NCBI GenBank assembly: GCA_014305285.1
Contig: JACRSG010000002.1
Location: forward strand, 62,001 to 126,000
Direction: 5' to 3'
Length of the DNA stretch: 64,000 bases
Source of the DNA: Campylobacter jejuni
GTDB taxonomy: Bacteria > Campylobacterota > Campylobacteria > Campylobacterales > Campylobacteraceae
The notes under the pieces are model-generated. The model ran no database searches, was not told where the DNA came from, and saw only the letters and a program-made list of their open reading frames with translations. The stretch's first letter is position 1; every line of letters starts with the position of its first letter. The position numbers and the translations under genes are program-made. Shown here one piece after another: positions 56,847-64,000 of this stretch.

Positions 56847-57569
56847 ATGGTCATCAAAGCACAAAATATCATCACAAAATTTGAAGAAAAAATCGTCCAT
56901 GATGGTGTAAGTTTTGAAATCAAAAAAAACGAAATTTTTGGTATTTTAGGAGGTAGTGGAAGTGGAAAATCCGTCCTTTTGAAACAAATGCTTATGCTTG
57001 AACATTTTGATGGTGGAGAATATGAAATTTTAGGCTATAAACTTAAAAATATCAATGAAGAAGATGCACTTACTTTGCGTAAAAAATGGGGTGTGGTTTT
57101 TCAGTTTGCTGCACTTTTTAGTTTTTTTAATGTTTATGAAAATATCTCCATTCCTTTAAAAGAATACACTCATTTAGATGAAAATAGCATACAAGAACTG
57201 GTTTTAATGAAACTAAAAATGGTGGGTTTAAATGAAAGTGTTTTAAAACAATTTCCAAGCGAACTTAGTGGCGGTATGCAAAAAAGAGTAGCAATTGCTA
57301 GAGCTTTAGCACTTGATAGTAAATTACTTTTTTTAGATGAACCCACTTCAGGGCTTGACCCTTATAGTAGTCGTGAATTTGACGATTTAGTTTTGGAATT
57401 AAAAAAAAGTTTTGATTTAAATATCATTTTGGTTACGCATGATAAAGAAAGTATGAAAAATTTACTCGATCGCTTTATCATTTTAGAAAATAAAAAAGTT
57501 GGATTTTGCGGTACTTATGAAGAATTACGCCTACAAAATGAACGACTTTTTAAAAGATTTATGGAGTAA
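56847..57569 (+). CDS. iamA: MlaF-type ABC lipid transport ATPase
   Basis: 240 residues. Walker A GGSGSGKSVL, signature LSGGMQKRVAIARALA and Walker B LLFLDEPTSGLDPYS. It partners IamB. The ATG follows the iamB stop with no gap. Known as iamA. Confidence 0.93.
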   Translation: MVIKAQNIITKFEEKIVHDGVSFEIKKNEIFGILGGSGSGKSVLLKQMLMLEHFDGGEYEILGYKLKNINEEDALTLRKKWGVVFQFAALFSFFNVYENISIPLKEYTHLDENSIQELVLMKLKMVGLNESVLKQFPSELSGGMQKRVAIARALALDSKLLFLDEPTSGLDPYSSREFDDLVLELKKSFDLNIILVTHDKESMKNLLDRFIILENKKVGFCGTYEELRLQNERLFKRFME

Positions 57570-57571
57570 AA

Positions 57572-58462
57572 GTGGAAAATAGAGCAAATTATTTTTTTGT
57601 AGGACTTTTTGTTTTTGGAGTGTTTTTTGCAAGTCTTGGTTTCATACTTTGGCTTGGTGGATACTCTAAAGAAGAAAGTTTTAAGTATTATGAAATTCAC
57701 ACACAAGAATCCGTTGCAGGACTTGGCCTAAAAGCCCCTGTAAGGCTTTTAGGTGTGGAAGTGGGTAGCGTAGAAGAAATAAGCATTTACAATCAAAATG
57801 AACTCGGCGTTAACATACGCATCAAAGTCAAAAACAGCACCCCTATAAAAGAAGATACTTTTGCTACTTTGCAACTTCAAGGTATCACAGGGCTTAAATT
57901 TGTTCAACTTCAAGGCGGAAGTAAAAATAGCAAAGATCTAGTATCTATCCACGGAAAACTTCCAGTTATTCCCTTTAAAGAAAGTTTTCTAGCAACCATA
58001 GATAGACAAAGTGAACATATTTTTTCTTTGGTTAAAACAGCTGATGATAAATCAAAAGAACTTTTAAGTGAAAAAAATCTTAAAAATCTAGAAATCTTTT
58101 TGCAAAATCTAGCAGAACTGAGTGCAAATTTAAACGCTAACTCTAAAAATTTAAGCCTTAATCTTTCAAATGCAAGTTTAAAAATAGGAAAAATGGCTGA
58201 TAATATAAGCCTTGGTGTGCAAAATTTCAACTCCAGTCTTAAAGACATAAAAGAAAGTACAATGATTTTAAAAAATTTCATAAAAAAAGCTGATGAAAAA
58301 TTAAACACTTATGATGATATTAAAATATCTTTGATGCAAAATTTAGAGCTTTTTAAACGAGTTTTAATTGAAAGCAATATTCTAATAGAAAATTTACAAA
58401 ACAGCCCTGCTGATTTGATTTTTAAAGAAACCAAACCTAAACTAGGACCAGGAGAAAAATAA
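57572..58462 (+). CDS. MlaD-type MCE-domain lipid-binding protein
   Basis: 296 residues. One N-terminal membrane anchor (YFFVGLFVFGVFFASLGFILWLGG) and an MCE domain (about 40-125, VAGLGLKAPVRLLGVEVGSVEEI), then a long helical periplasmic tail with Asn/Leu-rich repeats. It binds lipids in the periplasm for the IamAB transporter. The start is GTG at 57572. The stop overlaps the next gene (TAATG). Corresponds to Cj1648. Confidence 0.88.
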   Translation: MENRANYFFVGLFVFGVFFASLGFILWLGGYSKEESFKYYEIHTQESVAGLGLKAPVRLLGVEVGSVEEISIYNQNELGVNIRIKVKNSTPIKEDTFATLQLQGITGLKFVQLQGGSKNSKDLVSIHGKLPVIPFKESFLATIDRQSEHIFSLVKTADDKSKELLSEKNLKNLEIFLQNLAELSANLNANSKNLSLNLSNASLKIGKMADNISLGVQNFNSSLKDIKESTMILKNFIKKADEKLNTYDDIKISLMQNLELFKRVLIESNILIENLQNSPADLIFKETKPKLGPGEK

Positions 58463-59061
58463 TGCTAAAGCAATTATTCTATATTTTGACTTTTATTTTT
58501 ATACTATGCGGATGCTCTTTAAGACATGAAACCATCAATAAAAATGAAAATATCATATTAAAAGATGAAGGAATACACCCAAATATTTTTTTTAAAAAAA
58601 CCGGTAAAATTCTTAAAATTCGCAATACAAATGCACCTTTGTATTTAAACTCGCGAGCTATTGTTTATATAGATAATGGTTTTAGCAACAAATACGTGCA
58701 TTATTTCTGGGGGGATTTACCAAGCAATCTTTATTCTTCTTTGATTTTGTCAAAATTTGAACAAAGCAATATTTTTACAACCTTACTTTCTTCAACAAGC
58801 TCTTTAAATGCAGATTATGTCCTTGAAAGCAGAATTAACTCTTTTGAGCAAATTCTTAACAACAATGAAAACTACGCTCAAATTTCTATAAGCGTAAATT
58901 TCATAAATCTTGAAAACAATCAAATAATAGCCCACAAAATTTTCAATACTAAAGAAAAAATAGAAAAAAAAGATATCCGCTCTACTTATAATGCTTTTCA
59001 AAAAGCCTTAAATAAAATTGGCAATGAGATTGTTTTTTGGATAAATTCCAACTTATACTAA
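58462..59061 (+). CDS. Lipoprotein, PqiC/ABC transport auxiliary type
   Basis: 199 residues. Signal peptide with lipobox LCGC (acylated Cys near 19). The body (IVYIDNGFSNKYVHYFWGDLP, LESRINSFEQI, INLENNQIIAHKIF) resembles the ABC-type auxiliary lipoproteins associated with MCE systems. It is probably the outer membrane partner of the Iam/Mla system. Corresponds to Cj1649; last gene of the operon. Confidence 0.82.
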   Translation: MLKQLFYILTFIFILCGCSLRHETINKNENIILKDEGIHPNIFFKKTGKILKIRNTNAPLYLNSRAIVYIDNGFSNKYVHYFWGDLPSNLYSSLILSKFEQSNIFTTLLSSTSSLNADYVLESRINSFEQILNNNENYAQISISVNFINLENNQIIAHKIFNTKEKIEKKDIRSTYNAFQKALNKIGNEIVFWINSNLY

Positions 59062-59063
59062 TT

Positions 59064-59081
59064 TAGGAACACTTTTTGCTT
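59064..59081 (+). promoter_or_regulatory. Sigma54 promoter
   Basis: TAGGAACACTTTTTGCTT holds the -24 GG (59066-59067) and -12 GC (59078-59079) separated by exactly ten bases, with the TTGCTT core. It is a near-consensus sigma54 site about 37 bases before the next ATG. In C. jejuni sigma54 drives the middle flagellar genes. Confidence 0.85.
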
Positions 59082-59115
59082 TTTAATATTTAGCAATATT
59101 TTTGAAAGGTAAACA

Positions 59116-59616
59116 ATGAAAAGTGATTTAGATATATTTAAAAAACACTTCGGTGAAATTCAAGGGGTGAATGAATTTAAAGCAAATCAAATTTGCTCTC
59201 AAATCAATGATGCAAATGATTTTATAGGAGCACTTCAAGTACTTGATATGTCTTTAAAAAAAATAGAAAAAAGCATTCTAGAAAGAATAGATGAAAATTC
59301 AGATGATATGCAAAAAAGAACTCTTGATGCCACAGCATCACAACTTATACAAAACTGCTCTTTCATGGGAACAACCCTTTTTGGAAATATTTTCAATGTT
59401 TATGTCGATAAAAAACTTTTTGAATTTGAAATTGCTAATCCACTTTTAATTCTTCAAACAAGTAATTACGAAGGTGTATTGGCCTATATACAAGATAAAA
59501 GAGATGACATAAAAATCATTCTATCAGAGTTAGCAAGCGCAATCACTATGGGTGAAACCATGGATAATACTGGAATTTATAATTCTACAATGGGTTTCAA
59601 AAATTTATTTAAATAA
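59116..59616 (+). CDS. Sigma54-dependent conserved hypothetical, probably flagellar-associated
   Basis: 166 residues, soluble, no signal peptide. LKKIEKSILERIDENSDD is helical, and the rest (GTTLFGNIFNVYVDKKLFEFEI) is of unknown fold. It corresponds to Cj1650, which I recall in lists of the RpoN flagellar regulon; the promoter here supports that. AAAGG precedes the ATG. No family function is known to me. Confidence 0.8.
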   Translation: MKSDLDIFKKHFGEIQGVNEFKANQICSQINDANDFIGALQVLDMSLKKIEKSILERIDENSDDMQKRTLDATASQLIQNCSFMGTTLFGNIFNVYVDKKLFEFEIANPLLILQTSNYEGVLAYIQDKRDDIKIILSELASAITMGETMDNTGIYNSTMGFKNLFK

Positions 59617-59638
59617 GAATAGTAATCGTTTATTCTCT

Positions 59639-59714
59639 TTAAACTAAAATAAATATTTAGATAATTTAACAATTTTTATTAAATTATCTAAACCGTATTT
59701 ATATTTTAGTTTAA
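59639..59714. terminator. Long nested AT-rich palindrome between convergent genes
   Basis: An outer perfect 12-base stem (TTAAACTAAAAT at 59639-59650 with 59703-59714) encloses an inner perfect 14-base stem (TTTAGATAATTTAA at 59656-59669 with 59679-59692). The arms span 76 bases between the sigma54 gene and map. It could terminate both transcripts, but it lacks the GC core and T-run of a usual terminator. Confidence 0.45.
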
Positions 59715-59781
59715 TACAATGCGACATTTTATTCTAAATAACAGTTAATCTGCGATAAAATATTATTTTTATAATTTAATA

Positions 59782-60540
59782 TCATATCATAGAAAGAATT
59801 TCGGCACGCCCATTAATCACAGCAACACAATGTTCATAATGAGCTGTATTAAGCCCATCAATACTTCCAGCATCCCATTTTCCGTTATAATGCTTTGGTG
59901 TTCCATCTTTTTGGCATATCATAGGCTCTATGCAAAACACCATTCCATTTTTAATTTTAGGGCCACTTTTTGCACTCGCACCTTTTTCTAAATAGTTTAA
60001 AATTTCAGGCTCTCCATGAGGTTTGCGCCCTATGCCATGTCCGCAATACCCACGAAGTGGGACAAAACCTCTTGCATGGATAAATTCACCTAAAGCAGCT
60101 GAAAGCTCCTTAAAACGCATTCCATCACGAATAATATCTATAGCATGATATAAAGCATCCTTAGCACAAGAGATCAAAGCTTGATCAGTGACTGAAACTT
60201 CTCCTATAGCAATAGTTCTTGCTGCATCCCCATAGTACCCATCAATCAAGCTTCCCACATCAAGACCTAAAATATCACCCTCTTTAATCATTTTATCATC
60301 TGGAATTCCATGGATACAAACTTGATTTAAAGATATGCAAATGGCACCTGGAAAACCATAAAGCCCCTTAAATGATGGCTTAGCACCAAGACTTAAAATA
60401 TAATCTTCTGCCATTTTATCGATTTGTTTTAGGCTCATTCCTATTTTAATTTCATTCTCTAAAAAATTTAAAGTTTTTGCTACAATTTGATTTGCTATTC
60501 TTAATTTTTCTATTTCATCTGGTTTTTTTAATTCTATCAT
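59782..60540 (-). CDS. map: Methionine aminopeptidase
   Basis: 252 residues, type I. Metal ligands are visible in GDILGLDVGS and GDAARTIAIGE (two Asp), GYCGHGIGR (His) and VFCIEPM (Glu), with a final Glu near the end. It removes N-terminal Met. AAGGAAA precedes the ATG. It follows murI by nine bases on the minus strand. Confidence 0.97.
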   Translation of the reverse strand: MIELKKPDEIEKLRIANQIVAKTLNFLENEIKIGMSLKQIDKMAEDYILSLGAKPSFKGLYGFPGAICISLNQVCIHGIPDDKMIKEGDILGLDVGSLIDGYYGDAARTIAIGEVSVTDQALISCAKDALYHAIDIIRDGMRFKELSAALGEFIHARGFVPLRGYCGHGIGRKPHGEPEILNYLEKGASAKSGPKIKNGMVFCIEPMICQKDGTPKHYNGKWDAGSIDGLNTAHYEHCVAVINGRAEILSMI

Positions 60541-60549
60541 TTTATTTCC

Positions 60550-61293
60550 TTATAAATTTAGCCAAATTTTAGCAGTATTTTTTAAAGATTCAATATCACT
60601 TGAAGCATAAAAATGTAATTTTGTTTTGTGATTTCTTAAACCTATATTTTCCCTTTCTTTAAGAAATTCAACTATAGCATCTCCTGAATGAATTAATTTT
60701 GTTTTATCACCAAAATACTTACTTAAAGAACGACCTAGCAAAGGGAAATGAGTGCAAGCAAGTATCAAAGCATCTGGAGTTGTAATATTTTTAAAATAAT
60801 ATTCCATAGCACTTTGTAAAAAATCCCCTTCAAAAATACCTTCTTCAACCATAGGTACAAAAAGCCCTGTAGCTAAAGCATTTATATTTGTATATCCTTG
60901 GGATAACAAACGCTTTTGGTATTCTTCTGATTTAATTGTTGCTTTTGTAGCAATGACTAAAATTTCTTTATTTTTATCATGCAAAGCCTTTATCGTTGCC
61001 TCAACTCCTGCATCAACTACACCATATACTGGAAAATGCACCTTTGCTCTTAAAACATCTAAAGCATAAGCACTAGCAGTATTGCATGCAATGATAAGCA
61101 TATCAATTTGAAATTGTTCAAAAAATTTCAATGCTTCAAGACAGAACTTTATAATGGTATCTTTATCTTTTACTCCATAAGGAACTCTTGCGGTATCTCC
61201 ATAATAGATAATTTCATCAAAAAGTCTAGCTTCATAAAGAGATTTTAAAACACTAAGCCCCCCTACTCCGCTATCAAATACACCTATTTTCAC
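60550..61293 (-). CDS. murI: Glutamate racemase
   Basis: 247 residues. GVFDSGVGGLSVL at the N-terminus and the catalytic cysteines in IACNTASAY and LACTHFPLL. It makes D-glutamate for peptidoglycan. It abuts the lipoprotein gene by one base. Confidence 0.97.
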   Translation of the reverse strand: MKIGVFDSGVGGLSVLKSLYEARLFDEIIYYGDTARVPYGVKDKDTIIKFCLEALKFFEQFQIDMLIIACNTASAYALDVLRAKVHFPVYGVVDAGVEATIKALHDKNKEILVIATKATIKSEEYQKRLLSQGYTNINALATGLFVPMVEEGIFEGDFLQSAMEYYFKNITTPDALILACTHFPLLGRSLSKYFGDKTKLIHSGDAIVEFLKERENIGLRNHKTKLHFYASSDIESLKNTAKIWLNL

Positions 61294-61294
61294 T

Positions 61295-61756
61295 TTAATA
61301 CCTTCTTGCTCCTATATAACGAGCCTTCCAATAAGAGTTATTTAGCTCGACTTCTTTTACTCCACCTTTAGTAGATAAATGTATAAATTTTCCCTTATTC
61401 ATATAAATACCAACATGCATACCATTTGGCCCTCTGCCTGTCTTAAAAAACACCAAATCTCCTGTTTGCAATTTTGATTTAGAGATTTTTCTCCCAGAAC
61501 CTAATTGAGTTTTTGTGGTGCGAGGTATGCGTATATTAAGCTGAGCTAATGCACTTTGTGTAAATCCTGAACAATCAGCACCTTTTTTACTAGTTCCACC
61601 TAAGACATAAGGAGTTTTTTTCCATTCATTTGCTATAGTCTTGAGTTTTGCTTCTTTATTTGTATTATAAATCGGACGAGTATAGTTTAGATTCTGATAA
61701 AAACTACATCCGCCTAGAAAAAATATAATCGTAATAATAGAAAAAATATGCCTCAT
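61295..61756 (-). CDS. NlpC/P60-family cell-wall hydrolase lipoprotein
   Basis: 153 residues. The signal peptide ends in lipobox LGGC. The NlpC/P60 domain shows the catalytic Cys in KKGADCSGFTQSAL and His in GPNGMHVGIYMN. It probably cuts peptide stems of peptidoglycan. I chose ATG 61756; a TTG one codon earlier would be too near AAGGGG. Corresponds to Cj1653c. Confidence 0.88.
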   Translation of the reverse strand: MRHIFSIITIIFFLGGCSFYQNLNYTRPIYNTNKEAKLKTIANEWKKTPYVLGGTSKKGADCSGFTQSALAQLNIRIPRTTKTQLGSGRKISKSKLQTGDLVFFKTGRGPNGMHVGIYMNKGKFIHLSTKGGVKEVELNNSYWKARYIGARRY

Positions 61757-61764
61757 CAATCCCC

Positions 61765-62931
61765 TTAAGATCGAATAGCAAAGAATTTAAGATAAATAAA
61801 ACCCCAAATTCCAGAACAAAATGAAGCTATAAGAATAGCTAAATTATCTGCATAATTAAAAATATCACTGACTTCATACGCCAAGCCATCGATAAACAAG
61901 CTCATTGTAAAACCAATGCCTGTAAGTATACAAACCCCATAAAGTTGTTTCAAATTTGAACCTTGAGGCAAGGCTGCAAATTTAAAGCGGATTGCCAAAT
62001 AAGAAAACAAAAATACACCCACTTGTTTACCGACAAAAAGCCCCAAGAAAATACCTATACTCACACCTGAAAAAATTGCTCCTATATCAATATTGGATAA
62101 ATTTATCCCAGCATTAGCAAAAGCAAATAAAGGCAAGATAACAAAAGCAAGCCAAAATTTTAGACTTTCATAGATTTCTTCTAAAAATGCTTCTCCATTT
62201 TTAGTTTGCATCGGTATAAAAAATGCTGTTATGATTCCGGCCAAAGTTGCATGCACACCACTTTTTAAAACACTAATCCAAAGAATAACTGAGCAAATAA
62301 AATAAAAAGACTTTCTTGTTATTCCTAAAAGATTTAAAATAAGCATTACCAAAATAGCAATTCCTGCAACGACAAAAGCAACTATTGATAATTTTGTCGT
62401 ATAAAAAATAGCTATAATTAAAATAGCACCCACATCATCAAAAATAGCCAAAGAAAGTAAGAAAATTTTTAAACTTGATGGAATATGCTTACCACACATC
62501 ATTAAAATCGCTAAAGCAAACGCTGTATCTGTAGCTGTAGGTATAGCCCAACCTTTTAAGGTATAAGCATCTCCCATATTTACCAAAGCAAACAACATCG
62601 CAGGTATAAGTATACCCCCTAAAGCAGCCATAAAAGGTAAAACAATATTTTTAGGATTTTTAAAATCCCCATGCAAAAATTCCTTCTTAAGCTCAAGTCC
62701 TATAGCAAAGAAAAATATCGATATAAGTCCATCATTTATCCAGAGTAAAAAAGGTTTATTAAGCTCAAATTCACCTATACTAAATCCAACTTTTAAATTT
62801 AGAAATTCTCGATAATGTCCACTAAAAGATCCATTTTGCACAAGCAAAGCAAACAAAGTGCAAACTATAAGCAAAACACCACCAAAAGCCTCGTTTAAAA
62901 CTAAAGTTTTTAATTTATGCACTATATTCAT
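61765..62931 (-). CDS. nhaA2: Na+/H+ antiporter NhaA, downstream copy
   Basis: 388 residues, about twelve helices. The ion-binding Asp pair is in [18 protein letters not shown], with [14 protein letters not shown] and [13 protein letters not shown]. It exports sodium for protons at alkaline pH. The start overlaps the end of the upstream nhaA copy (four bases). The two copies match closely in IPTATDxAFA, [16 protein letters not shown] and [10 protein letters not shown]-type stretches, pointing to tandem duplication. Confidence 0.95.
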   Translation of the reverse strand: MNIVHKLKTLVLNEAFGGVLLIVCTLFALLVQNGSFSGHYREFLNLKVGFSIGEFELNKPFLLWINDGLISIFFFAIGLELKKEFLHGDFKNPKNIVLPFMAALGGILIPAMLFALVNMGDAYTLKGWAIPTATDTAFALAILMMCGKHIPSSLKIFLLSLAIFDDVGAILIIAIFYTTKLSIVAFVVAGIAILVMLILNLLGITRKSFYFICSVILWISVLKSGVHATLAGIITAFFIPMQTKNGEAFLEEIYESLKFWLAFVILPLFAFANAGINLSNIDIGAIFSGVSIGIFLGLFVGKQVGVFLFSYLAIRFKFAALPQGSNLKQLYGVCILTGIGFTMSLFIDGLAYEVSDIFNYADNLAILIASFCSGIWGFIYLKFFAIRS

Positions 62932-64000
62932 TTAACAATCTTAAGATAAATAAAACCAACAACGGCACTTAAAAAACTAGCTATTAAAATAGCAAGTTTA
63001 TCCGCATGTTCAAAAATATCACTATTTTTATAAGCCAAGCCATCGATAAACAAACTCATCGTAAAACCAATGCCTGTTAAAATACATATACCATAAAATT
63101 TTCCATATTTAATATTTTCAGGTAGTTTTGCGAGCTTAAGTTTTATAGCAATAAAACAAAAAGTAAAAACACCTAGTTGCTTTCCTAAAAATAATCCTAG
63201 AATAATTCCAAGACTTACATGCGAAAATACCGAACCAAGATGCATACCTCTGATATCAATTCCAGCATTGGCAAAAGCAAATAAAGGCAAGATAAAATAA
63301 ACCACCCAAGGATTTAAATCCTTAAGAATTTCATGCAAATAAGGTTTTTTATTTTTTGCATCAAGCGGTATAAATAAAGAAATGATCACACCAGCCAAAG
63401 TCGCATGTACTCCACTTTTAAGCATAGCTATCCACAACACAACACCTACCAACACATACAAAGAAAGATGAGTGATGTGATAATAATTTAACAAAAGCAG
63501 GGCAAATATACAAAACAAACAAATAATAATCGCTAAAGCTGAAAGCTGATCTGTATAAAATAAAGCAATAATAACAATAGCACCCAAATCATCAAAAATA
63601 GCCAAAGAGAGCAAAAAAAGCTTTAAACTTGTAGGAATTTTATTTCCCAAAAGCATCAAAATACCCACTGCAAAAGCTATATCAGTTGCTGTAGGTATTG
63701 CCCAACCTTTCATAGCAAAATCATGGAAATAATTAATAGCAGTAAAAATTAAAGCAGGGGTAATCATACCTCCTAAAGCTCCAAATATAGGCAAAGATAC
63801 AGCTCTTATATTTTTAAGCTGTCCGCGTAAAATTTCATATTTTAACTCAAGTCCTATGCATAGAAAAAATATAGCTATTAAACCATCATTTATCCATAAA
63901 TCCAACGACTTTGAAATTTGAAAATGATCAAATCCTACTGTAAAATTAGCATGAAAAAAATCTGTATAAATAACACTTAAAGAAGAATTTTTACATAATA
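62928..64000 (-). CDS. nhaA1: Na+/H+ antiporter NhaA, upstream copy, truncated by the window edge
   Basis: At least 357 residues are visible; the frame stays open to base 64000, so the N-terminal end is outside. [29 protein letters not shown] and [18 protein letters not shown] (the Asp pair) identify NhaA. It is the tandem partner of nhaA2, with a four-base overlap. The two form an operon running out of the window. Confidence 0.94.
   Translation of the reverse strand, partial: LCKNSSLSVIYTDFFHANFTVGFDHFQISKSLDLWINDGLIAIFFLCIGLELKYEILRGQLKNIRAVSLPIFGALGGMITPALIFTAINYFHDFAMKGWAIPTATDIAFAVGILMLLGNKIPTSLKLFLLSLAIFDDLGAIVIIALFYTDQLSALAIIICLFCIFALLLLNYYHITHLSLYVLVGVVLWIAMLKSGVHATLAGVIISLFIPLDAKNKKPYLHEILKDLNPWVVYFILPLFAFANAGIDIRGMHLGSVFSHVSLGIILGLFLGKQLGVFTFCFIAIKLKLAKLPENIKYGKFYGICILTGIGFTMSLFIDGLAYKNSDIFEHADKLAILIASFLSAVVGFIYLKIVK

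Overview
The window is a stretch of AT-rich epsilonproteobacterial chromosome. Protein sequences and gene order match Campylobacter jejuni, in the segment that NCTC 11168 numbers roughly Cj1585c to Cj1655c. The assignment rests on my recall of that genome, the single-domain globin Cgb, the chuZ-chuABCD haem locus, the dapD/mrp/ispDF block, the iamAB block and paired nhaA genes. Coding density is high, and genes are often joined by ATGA, TAATG or TAGTG overlaps.

Layout. 1-4.6 kb: the start of a lactate-dehydrogenase-like gene, globin cgb with an NssR-type operator, a YojI/SyrD-type peptide ABC exporter, an MFS symporter and a metallo-beta-lactamase-fold hydrolase. 4.6-8 kb: infA-rpmJ-rpsM-rpsK-rpsD-rpoA-rplQ. 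8.1-16.9 kb: the histidine operon hisG-D-B-H-A-F-I, interrupted twice by nuclease genes. A HinfI-like restriction-modification pair sits between hisB and hisH, flanked by a 17-bp direct repeat of the hisB tail. An HrgA-like HTH plus PD-(D/E)XK protein sits between hisA and hisF. 16.9-24.4 kb: dapD, mrp, ispDF, an atypical response regulator (cemR), ATP sulfurylase, pgpA, rpsT and prfA. 24.4-31 kb: haem uptake and degradation (chuZ, chuABCD) with Fur-box-like sites, then a radical SAM gene. 31-34.2 kb: kgtP, mutY and a SIMPL-like periplasmic protein. 34.2-34.6 kb: four tRNA genes (Gly, Leu, Cys, Ser).

34.8-39.5 kb: ribD, a membrane protein, serine catabolism (sdaA, sdaC) and a PepSY-like secreted protein behind a DccR-type repeat. 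39.5-43.2 kb: an accessory, decaying patch. It holds a broken small gene, a second exbB-exbD-tonB set, and a degraded tandem duplication. Each copy of that duplication has a tiny Cys-containing secreted protein plus a larger soluble protein, and only the EF-hand-bearing large protein is intact. 43.3-64 kb: housekeeping genes (PP-loop ATPase, aroC, rnc, rnhA, dnaG, nfu, murE, ybaB, ispA, tkt), the Mla-like lipid transport operon iamB-iamA-mlaD-lipoprotein, a sigma54-promoted gene, then map, murI, an NlpC/P60 lipoprotein and tandem nhaA genes running off the right edge.

How it fits together. Iron and haem acquisition is spread over chuZABCD and exbB-exbD-tonB, both with Fur-like sites. Serine (sdaAC), 2-oxoglutarate (kgtP) and lactate (left-edge gene) fit an organism that feeds on amino and organic acids. 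The most unusual feature is the use of the his operon as a landing site for restriction-type nucleases without breaking translational coupling. I found no CRISPR array, insertion sequence, prophage or rRNA gene.
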